64,000 bases of DNA. Origin: Pleurotus djamor (lineage: Eukaryota; Basidiomycota; Agaricomycetes; Agaricales; Pleurotaceae). The notes under the pieces were generated by a model. It made no database searches and was not told the origin of the DNA. It saw only the letters and a program-made list of their open reading frames with translations. The stretch covers positions 60,546 to 124,545 of the forward strand of contig JAPEVF010000071.1 of assembly GCA_029747585.1 (NCBI GenBank). The letters are read 5' to 3'. Every line of letters starts with the position of its first letter. The stretch's first letter is position 1. Shown here one piece after another: positions 47,351 to 58,087 of the stretch. Position numbers and translations under genes: made by a program.

Positions 47351-47898
47351 TGTGGCCAGATCTAGTTTCAGAACGGATAGTTCCTTCGTTTATAAGATGA
47401 GAGCTCGCGCGTCGCCGGAGCCATCGCAAATCGATAATGCTGTGCTGGTCAAGAGGTCCCTCTGTGATCCATGAGGCAGCGCAGGGATGAAAAAGAGCTT
47501 GCATAGTGATCCTGTGGGTGGAATATTCCTCAGTGTTCGGTGCCTGTAAAGCCACTCCTAGGGCCTAAGCTCAAGGCCAGTCAAACTCCTATAGGTACTC
47601 CTAAAGGTTGGATTCACGCAGTCGCCTTTAATGTTGTAGCTTGGGCTTCAAGTTTGTTCTATGTGCTTCCGTCCCTCCCATCCTTCGACTTTGTGAAAGC
47701 TGGGAGAACTCAAAACATGATCTCCAAAGCTCCAGAGTGAGCCAGCCTCGGCCCCCAGCTCCTCCGACCGACCAGAAATAAGTAAAAANGTCTTGACGAA
47801 CGGACGCACGGAGTTACCCGATCCCTACAAAGTCCGCTCTCCATCGGTGCACGGACTGGGCTGTGACATGTGCATGTGAACGTTGAACGTTGAACAAT
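47351..47898. other. Intergenic, left flank of GMC relic
   Basis: About 550 bp with one N near 47789 and a short direct repeat (GAACGTT twice, 47879-47893) immediately left of the point where homology to the GMC gene begins. No gene seen. Confidence 0.4.
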
Positions 47899-48606
47899 GA
47901 TAAGCTTTCATGGATCGAGTAAGTTTACTCCCTCTACATATCCAGATGGCCCAAGTTGATCGATTCTTCCCGACAACAGTGCCTACGCCAGAACCAGGCA
48001 AGACCTATTGCTCAATGTCCATCATCATCCTGCATCCCCTCACTCGGGGTACGGTCCACATTGCCTCCAAAGATCCTAAGCAAGCACCTGTTATCGACCC
48101 GCGTTGGCTGGAGAATGATGTCGATGTCGATATTATCGTAGAAGCGCTTCTATTTGCTAGGAAGCTCATTAAGACGGAACCGCTCAAAGGGTTCACTGCT
48201 AAGGAAATCGACCCAGAGGGGGACGTTGTTGTTAGGGAAGGATTGAGAGACCCTTTAAATTTGTAAGGGCCACCGTGGAGCACGTTCCATCCACTTGGTA
48301 CATCTGCTCTGCTTCCGAAGGAGGACGATGGAGTGGTCGGCGCGAATCTGAATGTTTATGGGTCAGGGAAACTCCGTGTCGTGCGTATCATTTGCTGCGT
48401 ATCTTTGAAACTTTGTTCGATTCTTCCCTTTCGTTCTGTTTCTAGGTCGGCGCGTCGGTGCTTCCCATACGAATGTCTTCGCATATACAGGCTACGGTTT
48501 ACGCTCTCACCGAGAAGGTAACGTTAGCTAAGTTATGATGATGAGACACTGTTAATTCGTCGCTCGGCACTTATAAGCCGCAGATATCATCAAAGGAAAC
48601 CAGTAA
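47899..48606 (+). pseudogene. 5'-truncated GMC oxidoreductase relic (C-terminal part only)
   Basis: Homologous to the last quarter of the GMC gene at 51182-53737. It begins abruptly at the exon end corresponding to 53010-53030, keeps the following intron, then encodes MAQVDRFFPTTVPTPEPGK, LHPLTRGTVHIASKDP and VIDPRWLENDVDVDI. Near 48245-48300 small indels create a stop and break the segment that should hold the active-site His (GTSALLPKEDDGVVG survives just after). The last exons (VGASVLPIRMSSHIQATVY, then a DIIKGNQ end) are recognisable with one damaged splice boundary. The FAD-binding and substrate domains are absent. It is a dead copy left by tandem duplication or recombination. Confidence 0.8.
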
Positions 48607-49195
48607 ACCATGCACGAGTAAAGCGTTATCTCTCCGATGGCGCATCCAATTTGTACTTGACTTGAAACACTTCCATACCGACCTACTAGGCGAACACCAG
48701 TTGTGCTCTACGTCAATCTTACAGTCAGACATCACCTGACGAAGCCTCAGAGAGCCGTGGTTGAGGGAACCAATAAACAATAGCCCCATCGAACTACGGA
48801 AATTGCTGAACATTTATCAATCGACAAGGGCCCCCAGAGGGCGAGGGAACGAAATATTGCCGTCGTCATCTTTCACTATGAGATCCTAGACATAGGATTA
48901 GGACATGAAAAACGATCGAAGGAAGAAATTGGCACCCTTCGATACTTCAGGTCAGCATCGATTCCGGGACTGCGCACAGGGATGTCTTCCCGTGTCGTCA
49001 ACATGCCCGAGGTATCCATTCGAGATCGCCCTCCGAGTTGCGTCAATTCAGTGTCATTTGTGGGAAGACCATGGAGGTTACTGGAAAAGGAGAAGTTGGT
49101 GTTGATTTCCGGTATATGGGAACGACTTGCAGCAGATGATCCTCGAGAGTTGAGGGAGGCAAGCATAGCGTTGGAATACCTATGGTTTCAAGTAC
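48607..49195. other. Intergenic, 3' flank of DUF6534 gene
   Basis: About 590 bp. Overlapping frames on both strands at 48876-49166 are open but have no motif. No supported gene. Confidence 0.4.
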
Positions 49196-50572
49196 TTAGG
49201 TGGTACTTCGAAGACGGGGAGAGAGGTGTTCGTACAATTTTCCAAGGATTAGTGCGCTGTCGCCTAAATTGAGCGTTGTTGAGCATGACGGCAAGAGGTG
49301 CATCTTACGGGGTGCTGTGTAAATTATTATCCTTGAAATACAAGAACAGGATCAGCTGAACCAAGGCGACAATGGCTGTGATAGCTCCAGTTTGAATGGA
49401 AAGCTGCATGATTCGCTCGAGTTGGGACCCCATATCCTTGGATAAGGTTCGGCGAGCCGCGGCCGAAAGCTGATCCTCATACTTGTAAGTACTACGAAAC
49501 CAGAAAGATGAGTATGAAGAACTCACGATAGTGTACATGGTAACAGCAATTATGAAATCATCGATAAAACTACCGACAAGCCATACCTAGCCGGTAAAGG
49601 AGGTCAGCGGACGGAGAGTCAATGTAATGGTGGGATGTGAACATTGTACGTACGGTGAAGTATGCAGACAGGTCGGACGGTGAAGCAAGGTCCCCTGACA
49701 AAGTAAGCTACCCCATCTTTCATATTTTACCAAAGGCTGGGATATTGCTAATTCCACAATACCTTTAAAGACCCCACCAAAGCGGAGATGACCTGGGTAA
49801 TTGCAATCTAAGCATACACACTTGAGTTAAGGTTAAGAGTGAGCAGAGATGGATGCCGACCAGTATTATGAAAACGACGATAATCTGGGTGAGCCGGTTG
49901 TTCTTCAAGCGCGTGATTCGCCTGGAAAGTGAGCGGGTCAGCTCTAGTAGGTCTCCAGACTCGGACACGACGAAACCCTTTCACCATGCATAAAAGAATT
50001 GAACAGCGGCCGAGACTGTCGAATACTAAACTTAAAACAGGGATATGTGGTAAGAGATTTTACTCACTCAGGCCACCCATAATGGAGATTGTGGTAGTTG
50101 TCCACGGGGGAGACAATATAGCATGAATGTCTCCCCAGTTTTCAACAAGGAAATTCCACGACAAATGCGTCGTAAAGACGGTTTGCATGATATCAAGGAT
50201 CATGACGAAGACAACTGTGGGCCAGAACCGTCTCAAGATGGCGTAAGGTTCAACAGGCGTGTCACTGACCGAATACCTTGATAGCAAGGAGGTCCCTAGT
50301 CCCAATCTGTACATAAGTGCCTAGGCACTAGTTGTAACCCGTTGATCAAAGAACTGAACGCTTGACTCACAGAATTGAACGGCTAGAATCCCCAGGAGGG
50401 ACCAATTAAGGATTATTCCGATAAACTATGACGGCATTAGGTCGAGCAAGAGCATGAAATATGCGCTTACTTACTAATGGCCCAATCCTTTTCACGCTGA
50501 TTCGTTAGATTGAAGTGGATACAAGAGGGTCGCTCACAATAGGTTCAGGTTTAGTCCATTAACGACGACCAT
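49196..50572 (-). CDS. DUF6534-type multi-pass membrane protein
   Basis: Leftward gene of about nine small exons. The opening ATG is at 50570-50572. Hydrophobic segments appear in the order expected for the basidiomycete DUF6534 seven-helix proteins: FIGIILNWSLLGILAVQF, RRFWPTVVFVMILDIMQTVF, TTTTISIMGGL, RITRLKNNRLTQIIVVFIIL, IAITQVISALVG, VWLVGSFIDDFIIAVTMYTI, then the conserved amphipathic block ERIMQLSIQTGAITAIVALV. It ends HSTPALILGKLYEHLSP across a last intron. Family function is unknown; an integral plasma- or endomembrane protein is inferred. One junction, after the first membrane segment (50310-50390), cannot be joined in frame with canonical sites, so a small indel or unusual splicing is possible. 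It lies between the GMC relic and the GMC gene, opposite to both. Confidence 0.7.
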
Positions 50573-51181
50573 TGTTGCCAAGAGGGCCTGGATTGGATCG
50601 AATTTCCGTTCAGGTTAGATGCTAGGTACTGAGCTCTTATACTGGGGCGGGTGGTGAGCGATTCCGTACTGACGCTGATGAACCATGTGGTGGAGGATAT
50701 ATGTCGAACTTCAATCAGGGTTTCAAATGACTGCGAACTTCAGCCACGCCCACAGAGAAGGTGGGTGCACTCTCGAATATGGTTTCTTGAGGGCGCGCCG
50801 GTTGAGCATACTAGGGACCACAGGTGAAGAAGACGACGTACTGTCGTTGTTCGTGGGCAAGTCGTACCAGAAAAGTGGTAAAAACAAGGAGAATACTACG
50901 CCAATTCCTCGCACACCAACTTGCACCCACAAGCGCTAGCTAAGCGGCGGTGGGCCCTGGGCGGAAAACATGGGAAAATGGAAGTGCCAAGTGGTTGGAT
51001 ACCACTAGAAACCATGCGAATAGGGACCTACGTTGACCCTGTTCCCGCTGCTTCTGAGTAACTTGGAGCTGTATTCGCCCATTCGGGCTCGGCGAGTAAC
51101 CGAAGGGCTGAAAACAGTATAAGAGTGGAGGATGCGACGTAAATTGAAGACATGCCAAACACTTCGATACAAAATACAAAC
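50573..51181. other. Intergenic, divergent promoter
   Basis: About 610 bp between the leftward DUF6534 gene and the rightward GMC gene. An open frame on each strand at 50685-50939 has no motif. Presumed shared regulatory region. Confidence 0.4.
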
Positions 51182-53737
51182 ATGCAAGCTTTCGACTACG
51201 TGGTGAGTTTGCGACCTTCTAACCGTGTTAACACAATGTCGAAGATTGTATGGCTAGATCGTCGGCGGGGGTTTGACCGGGCTGGTCGTTGCCACCAGAC
51301 TTTCCGATGACCCTAGTGTTTCCGTCTGTGTAATTGAGGCTGGAGGGGACAACTCTCAAGATGATGACACTAAAATCCCAGGTCTGTTAGACTTCAGAAT
51401 CAGTGATAGAAACTCTGACTGAGATTGGGATAGGACTTCTACTCAACAACCTCTTCAAACCCCAAAAAGACTGGATGTTCATGACTGTGCCACAGGAGCA
51501 CAGCGCCAATCGGAGCATTTACTCGCCACGGTACGAAACGTGGAAGCTTGCTAACCGACTATGCTGATCCTCGCATTATCGTAGCGGGAAGGGTCTTGGT
51601 GGATCGACTGCTGTATGGACGCTTTAGCTTTCACAATAACATAAGGCAGAATCTTTACTGACCCTTTGGCCCTGAACGTAGATAAACTTCATGCTACTAG
51701 GAAGGTTTGTCTAAGCCACTCATTCGTATTGAAGGACGCTTACCATGAGATATATAGGGCTGGAAGCCAAGAATACGATGGTGAGTGTAACGGGTGTAGG
51801 TCCCGACCACACGACCGCTGACTGGTCCCCTGTTCAAGATCTCGAGCAACTGGGTTGTGAGGGATGGAACTGGGAGTCTTTCCTTCAGTATTTGCGCAAG
51901 GTATAGTTACCGATCCCCGCAGACGAGAAATTTACTGAGTCCGCTTCAAATGTGTCTAGTCCGAAACATTCACGTATACGCCCCAAGAAGCGGAGTTACT
52001 GGGGATGAAAATCGATGTTCGGGTGCACGGTACATCCGGGCCATTGCAGAAGACCTTACCTCGACAAGTAAACCCAGCGAATAACCCATGGATGGATGCG
52101 ATGCAAGCTAATGGTGTTCCATCTAACCCAGACAGCGTGCGTATCCAAATGTCTGACGGTCGGCACATTATAACCCTTTGTGAAGAGCTCCGGCAATAAC
52201 GTGGGTGTCTGGACAAGTACTTTTGCGGTTGATCCAGAAGTACAACGCAGCAGCGCAGCGTCGGTGAGTACATAGAGACTAATAGGAGAGCATTGTTTTG
52301 ATCAGACAATAGGGATATTACGAACCAGTCAAGGGACGCACAAATTTGACAGTGTTACTGAATGCTCTAGCCTGCCGCATTCTTCTGGAGAGAGATGCAG
52401 CAACGCAGTTAGTCAGCGCTACCGGGGTAGAAANTCATGCGCGAAGGGAAGTCTGAAGTGATCAAAGCGAAGAAAGAGGTTATTCTAGCTGCGGGTGCAT
52501 TCCAGACACCACAACTTCTCGAGCTGTCTGGTGAGTAGTTCATAGCTTCGAGTGGTCGGAGACTGATGAATGGGGATTGAACAGGGATAGGCGACCCGGA
52601 CATTCTGAAAGCCCACGGCGTCCCTGTAATCGTCAGGTCAATTGGTGTTGGAAGAAACTTGCAAGACCACTACAATTGTTCTTACGTGGCCGAGTTGGTA
52701 CAAGGCGTCCCCAGCTTTGAGCTTCTGTCCGATCCGACTCGATTCGCCGCCGAGAGAGAACTCTAGTTGAGGTCCAATAACATTTAGACCACCAGAAAAC
52801 TGATTTAGTCTCTCTAGTGATGCAAACAAGACTGGCATGCTCTCTACAGTGACAACAGCGTTCGCGTTCTTACCCGGGAACTTGTTGACGGAGAAGTATG
52901 CCGAATACAAAGCTCGGATCAAGGCTTTGAGTCTCGATCATCTGCCTGAAACAACTGCAGGTATACGGAAGACGTTCGAACTGCAAAAAGAATGGATTGT
53001 GAATAATGATGAAGTGTCATGGATTGAGTAAGTGGAAGCCACCTCGCAAAGTTGTTATATCGCTCAACTAGAAGTGACTGCGTTCTAGGATGGCTCAAGT
53101 GGATCGCTTCTTCCCTACCACTGTGCCAACCCCAGAGCCAGGGAAATGCTACTGTTCGATGTCGGTCATCCTTCTCCACCCTCTTACTCGGGGTACTGTC
53201 CATATAGGATCCACCGATCCAACACAGCCACCTGTGATCGATCCTCGCTGGTTGGAAAACGACATAGACGTTGAAATCCTTGCAGAGGGTTTCCAACTGG
53301 CACGCAAAGTCCTTGCAACGGAACCTCTCAGCGCCTTGATTGCCAAAGAGGTTGCTCCCGGTCCTGATGTTGAGGGAGATGCATTGAAGGATTTCATCCG
53401 AGCGACGGCGGGAAGCGCTTTCCATCCTCTTGGTACCGCCGCAATGCTTCCAAAAGAAGACGATGGAGTAGTGGGTCCCGATCTACTCGTGTATGGGACA
53501 AAAAACCTTCGCATCGTGAGCAGTGGTATTCCAAAGTAGAAAGCTCGCTCACGCACATATTTGCTAGGTGGACGCTTCGGTTATCCCTATCCAGCTATCA
53601 GCGCACTCACAAGCCACCCTTTATGCGTTGGCTGAGAAGGTATGCGATATGATTCTTAATTTGTGGTGGTTGATTGACCGGTTGATACTTGATTCCAGGC
53701 GGCGGATATCATCCAAGGTTGTAAGACTCAGAATTGA
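51182..53737 (+). CDS. GMC-type FAD oxidoreductase (AA3, aryl-alcohol-oxidase-like), possibly damaged
   Basis: About 15 exons encode the full GMC fold. The Rossmann motif IVGGGLTGLVVATRLS is formed across intron 1, then CVIEAGG; the first GMC signature GKGLGGSTA continues into INFMLLGR; then NNPWMDAM, VGVWTSTFAVDP, and the second signature AAGAFQTPQLLELSGIG. QDHYNCSY follows, then TGMLSTVTTAFAFLP. The C-terminus has the active-site FHPLGTAAM and DASVIPIQLSAHSQATLY, ending at 53735-53737. Such flavoenzymes oxidise aryl or primary alcohols and supply hydrogen peroxide. No signal peptide is apparent at this start. An N at 52434 breaks the frame unless omitted. Around 52735-52830 the frame meets a stop, and only a splice from a weak donor near 52726 bypasses it, so the gene may be inactive or mis-sequenced there. 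Confidence 0.72.
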
Positions 53738-54086
53738 GTATACCGATACCTAAAGGAAAGCCATTAAGTGTATAGAATTACTCGGAAGGAAATGTACACT
53801 TTGAATGTTTTGCTAGTATGGAACGCATCATCGGGTGATATGACACTGGGAGGGAATGGAAGGCCGGGCGGTAAAAGTGCTGTGGATAGAAGCGTCAACA
53901 ATTTACCAGCTCGTCCAATGCTGACAACTGAGGGCAACAAGAGCTTGGATGCAACCAATATATCCGAGTTTTGTGATGACTAAAGCGTCATATTCTCCCA
54001 TTGCATTGACCACATATACTCGGCCTAAACTCTTTTTGAGAGGTGAACAAGAGCAAAGTTTGAAAAGTTTCAGGGGACTTACGGTA
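53738..54086. other. Intergenic between convergent genes
   Basis: About 350 bp between the GMC and BCP1 stop codons. Short frames only; no gene seen. Confidence 0.5.
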
Positions 54087-55104
54087 CTACGCTACATATG
54101 TCTCTTCCATGCGCCGGACCAACTCCTCCAGCCGTTCGGCAGGAACTAACATGACGCGGCCTCGAGTATCGAGGCCAAACGATTCAGCGTTGCGCGGTTC
54201 CTGCGAGGCGCGATTGAATGAATAGTTGAGTGTATGAGTCGCGTATTGCATGATCAATTCGTCTTCAGGATGGAACGCGTAGATACCATCAGCGGGACGC
54301 TGAGCGTTTCGGGGTTGCTGGGATTTCAACTTTTTGGATTTTTTGGAACCGGAATTGGGCGGATTGGCCGAAAGCGCAGACTCCTCTTCTTGGGATAAAC
54401 AGTACGTCCTGGAGATGAAGAGTAGATGGGAGAATACGTATGGTTCGTTCTTGTAATGGATGATGCTCAGACAGATGTACATTCATGGACACGAGGACTT
54501 ACATCTTCTACAGCCCACCGCACTTCATTGCCAAGCATTTTGTACATCGGTGGTACGGTTTGAACTGGCATATTGATCAAACGTTCACAGATCATCAACC
54601 CCACATGTTTGTTCGTCTCGTTCGGCGATAACAGCGCAGATAGCGTCCGTTGGAAGGCTGCATCCGGAGACACTTTGTTGAGGACATATTCGGCCAGTGC
54701 TCGGATTGAAGGGTGATCCTGGTCAAGTCCGTGAGGATTCGAACATTGTATCATATGGACCTCACTCACCCTGTGAACATGCATGTTCAGGACCGTCAAA
54801 AGTGCGTATGGGTCGCTTTCGATGCCATCTGTTTTGATAGTGGTCCCCACTGTGGGTTGACTGAGAATGAGCTCCGTGAGCTCGTGCAGGTGCAATGCCT
54901 CAGCATCCGCCTGGAAAAGCTGCGTGAGGAGGCGTTTGATGGCGACATAGTCCACGCTGGGATTTGGATCAAAAAANTTCGAAATCAACATCGACGAGGT
55001 TCTACTAAGGCGATAATGAGTCTTCATGAACCTCATAAAGTACGAATGAGCCTCACCACCTCCTCAGAGTCCGAATCAGATTCCTCTTGCTTGCGTTTGA
55101 GCAT
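54087..55104 (-). CDS. BCP1: BCP1/BCCIP family protein
   Basis: Four exons from the ATG at 55102-55104. A first exon with MLKRKQEESDSDSEEV is followed by the family core: VDYVAIKRLLTQLFQADAE, LHELTELILSQPTVG, TTIKTDGIESDPYALLTVLN, then across an intron DHPSIRALAEYVL, GLMICERLINMPVQTVPPMY and, after a third intron, EPYVFSHLLFISRTY. This is yeast Bcp1, needed for nuclear export of Mss4 and for handling ribosomal protein Rpl23, homologous to human BCCIP. Location nuclear. An N at 54977 beside a T-run breaks the frame in the FFDPNP segment and is best read as extra. It shares a 282-bp promoter with the divergent PUT1 gene. Stop at 54087-54089. Confidence 0.92.
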
Positions 55105-55386
55105 GAAGTGGGATTTGGGAGAAAATTTTCGTACGACAAGTACAAGACAAGTATGAGGTTCGACCTCAGATACGGCGGCTTGGGCGCTTCGTCTGCGAGT
55201 GGCCTCCTGCAAGCGCCCTGATAAGATAAGATAACTCGGACTCGGACCACAACGCCAACTTCGAAGATCCGCAAAATACGGTAAACCTCATCCGAACTAC
55301 GGGCCTACTCGCGGGTCATATACTTTCTCCGGACTCATAAATGCGTATTATACTTTTCAAACTCGAACCACCACCACATCGGCCTC
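55105..55386. promoter_or_regulatory. Bidirectional promoter of BCP1 and PUT1
   Basis: 282 bp between two divergent start codons with no room for another gene, so both promoters must lie here. No specific factor site can be assigned. Confidence 0.6.
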
Positions 55387-57700
55387 ATGTCGTGCCTATC
55401 GACGGGCTCAGCTCGCAGTCTGTGTGTCTATGGGGGTCGACTTGCTGGTAGAGGCTCCTTGATGAATGGGTGTTATCTAGCGCGAAATGGAGTGGCCACT
55501 ATGAGGACTAGCGGAGGGAGAGCCTTTGGATTCGCCAGCGCGAAGTCCACTGGATCACAGGCAAGTTCGTCTCCGTTGCGGCGCATGATGGGGGTGGGCT
55601 TCTCGACGGGCTTGGTGATGGCTCTGGGCTTCGGGACAGTCTATGGCGACGCAGACGCAACGGGCGAAGCCAGTGCTCTTACCACCACGCAGACCGTTGG
55701 GTCGCTCATCCGTTCTTACGTCGTGTTCAGCATGTGTTCGGTCCCTGCACTAGTCGACATGTCCCCCAAACTCCTGGACATCCTCACGAGCATCCCTGGA
55801 ATCAAGCAGATAACCGAGTCGTTTGTCAGGGTGACCTTCTTTGAACAGGCGAGTTCTAGGCGTCGTGGAAGATAGCCTTATCTCTGACCCGCATGGACAG
55901 TTTGTAGGGGGAGATACGGCTCAAGAGACGGTTCCTCTCCTCAAGCAATTACGCACAGCGAACACGGGTGCTTTGTTTGCGTACTCTGTTGAAGTCGACG
56001 AAGATGAGGCAGCAGGGTGCGTTTTCGTCATTCGCAAAGCGGCAGAACCTCGCTTTATCTCTTGCTTTCGCAGAACCAAGAAGCTCAAGAAGGATGACGT
56101 CAAACCACCGCATAAACAGAGCGTCGACGAGATGATTAGATGCATCGATGTCGCCGCCGATTTCGAGGATTCAGTGCTGGCGGGTGGTAAACAGGCTACG
56201 AGAGGAAGGAAGACGTGGGTCGCCGTCAAAATGACCGCCCTCCTTCCAGACGCGCAATCACTCATCAACCTCTCGTCATACATCGTTGCGAACCGCGTAG
56301 AACCACCCATTCCCGTCGCATTTCCAGGTAACCCTGCTTTGTCGGATCTAGACGTTTTGTACAGTGTTCCTTCAGAGGCGGTCAGGTACGCGCCCTTTTT
56401 CAGCTTCTGTCCAACTCAACTAACGGCGCGCAGACGTACCCATTCATTGGCACACACATTATCCGCAACAGACATAGCTTCACTTCGTGATCTTCACAAC
56501 GACCTCATCCGCATATGTCAAAGGGCACGAGAAAGAGGAGTTCGAGTTATTATTGATGCTGAATATAGGTAAGTCATTTCATCGGATGAGAGCTAGTTGT
56601 TGACAGTACTACAGTTGGTATCAACCCGCCATCGACGCACTCACGTTGTCTCTCACCCGCCGGTTCAACAAACTCCCCGAGAACGGATCTTCTTCTGCAC
56701 CCGTCCTCCCATTGATATATGGTACTTATCAAGCCTATCTGAAGCGGTATGTCTCCGATTCTGCTCACATGAAATCATCATTCTCAACACGCGTCATCTA
56801 GGACACCCGCGCACATCAAGCTAGCTCTCCTCGATGCCAAGGCGAATGGCTACTCCCTCGGTGTCAAGCTAGTTCGCGGCGCTTACCATCCTCACGAAAT
56901 GCTGGCGCACCAGTCGCGTCAGTCCGAGAAGCAGGTCGGTAAAAGCAAACAGTCGCCGTCACTCTCCATATCACCGGATTCGTTCCCGCCAGTTTGGGAA
57001 ACTAAGCCAGAGACGGATAGTTGCTACAATGAATGTGTCAAGACCCTCATTGGCGCGATCCAAGTCGATATGGAGCCAGTTGCATCTCGTATGCCCACTA
57101 GCCCCCGTTCGTCGTGGACTTCGCCATCTTCATGGCTAACAAAGTTTACTGAACCCAAGCAAGTTATGCCTAACCCATCGTCTTCTGGTACCAGTGCCAA
57201 GGTTCCGACCATTGGCGTGCTTTTCGGTACCCACAATTGGACCTCGTCCAGACTTATACTGGACGAACTTGTGGACAGAGGGCTGGCGGCGCGCGAGCTT
57301 ACACTTGGTGATACCGAGTCGATTGTGCACTTGGATGAAGATGTCACAGAACGAATTACGATCGGGCAACTCTATGGTATATCTCTCATTTCCGCTCTGA
57401 GCATCGAGAAGCTGAAGCTAATACTTTACAGGCATGAGCAACGCGCTGACTGACTATCTGGTATCAAGAACGAGATCAACTTCACCGTTGGTGATCAAGT
57501 AAGTTTTAACACTGCATGTTTCTCGCCCTATCTTGGGCTCATGTGCTTATAGATACGTTCCGTATGGCGCCCTTTCGGAAGTGATGCCTTATCTTAGTCG
57601 ACGAGCCATAGAGAATAAATCCGTTCTCGGAGGTGGTGGGGCATCTGAAGAACGAAGGCGAGCAGGCAGGGAACTCTGGAAGCGTCTTTTTGGGTCATAA
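55387..57700 (+). CDS. PUT1: Mitochondrial proline dehydrogenase (Put1)
   Basis: Starts at 55387 with an Arg/Ser-rich, acid-poor leader typical of mitochondrial import. The PRODH barrel follows: VRVTFFEQ/FVGGDTAQE, QSVDEMIRCIDVAADFE, WVAVKMTALLPDAQ, IASLRDLHNDLIRICQRA, VRVIIDAEY, then IYGTYQAYLKRTPAHIKLA, GVKLVRGAYHPHE, CYNECVKTLIGAI, VLFGTHNW, and the conserved end YVPYGALSEVMPYLSRRAIE. Stop at 57698-57700. The enzyme oxidises proline to pyrroline-5-carboxylate with FAD in the inner membrane. A Ser/Pro-rich insert between the LVRGAYHPHE and CYNECV blocks is longer than usual. The first intron (55849-55900) has a GC donor. Usually induced by proline in fungi. Confidence 0.94.
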
Positions 57701-58087
57701 GTGTTCTATAGACCTCCATATGCTATTTTCATCTCCAGTGGACCCCATCTCTTTGGCACCCTTGTGTTTCCTTCGCACCCAACGGCTGTGGTACTCGACT
57801 TAAAGCCTCCTTATTTAAGAGGGCGAGTACAACTAGGCGTCTTGATGTCAAACGGGACGACTAACAGACTGGTTCTTGGTTCACACATAGGTGTGATTTT
57901 TGGTAACGCGTAGATGGTGAGTTGTAGCAAACATACTCCGCAGTGCAGCAATCGTACGGAAAGGCAATTGCACACAAGTACTTGTGTACATTACTAGATA
58001 CAAAGGACAACCTTGACACGCACGCAATCTCCAAGGTCCAACGGATGACATGATCCCCAGTCGCTGCTCTTTGGCATAACGATGACC
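57701..58087. other. Intergenic between convergent genes
   Basis: About 390 bp between the PUT1 stop and the P450 stop. Open frames on both strands lack motifs. No gene seen. Confidence 0.5.

Noticed and set aside
48876..49272. Open frames on both strands downstream of the GMC relic
   Set aside because: Part overlaps the last exon of the DUF6534 gene; the rest has no recognisable content.
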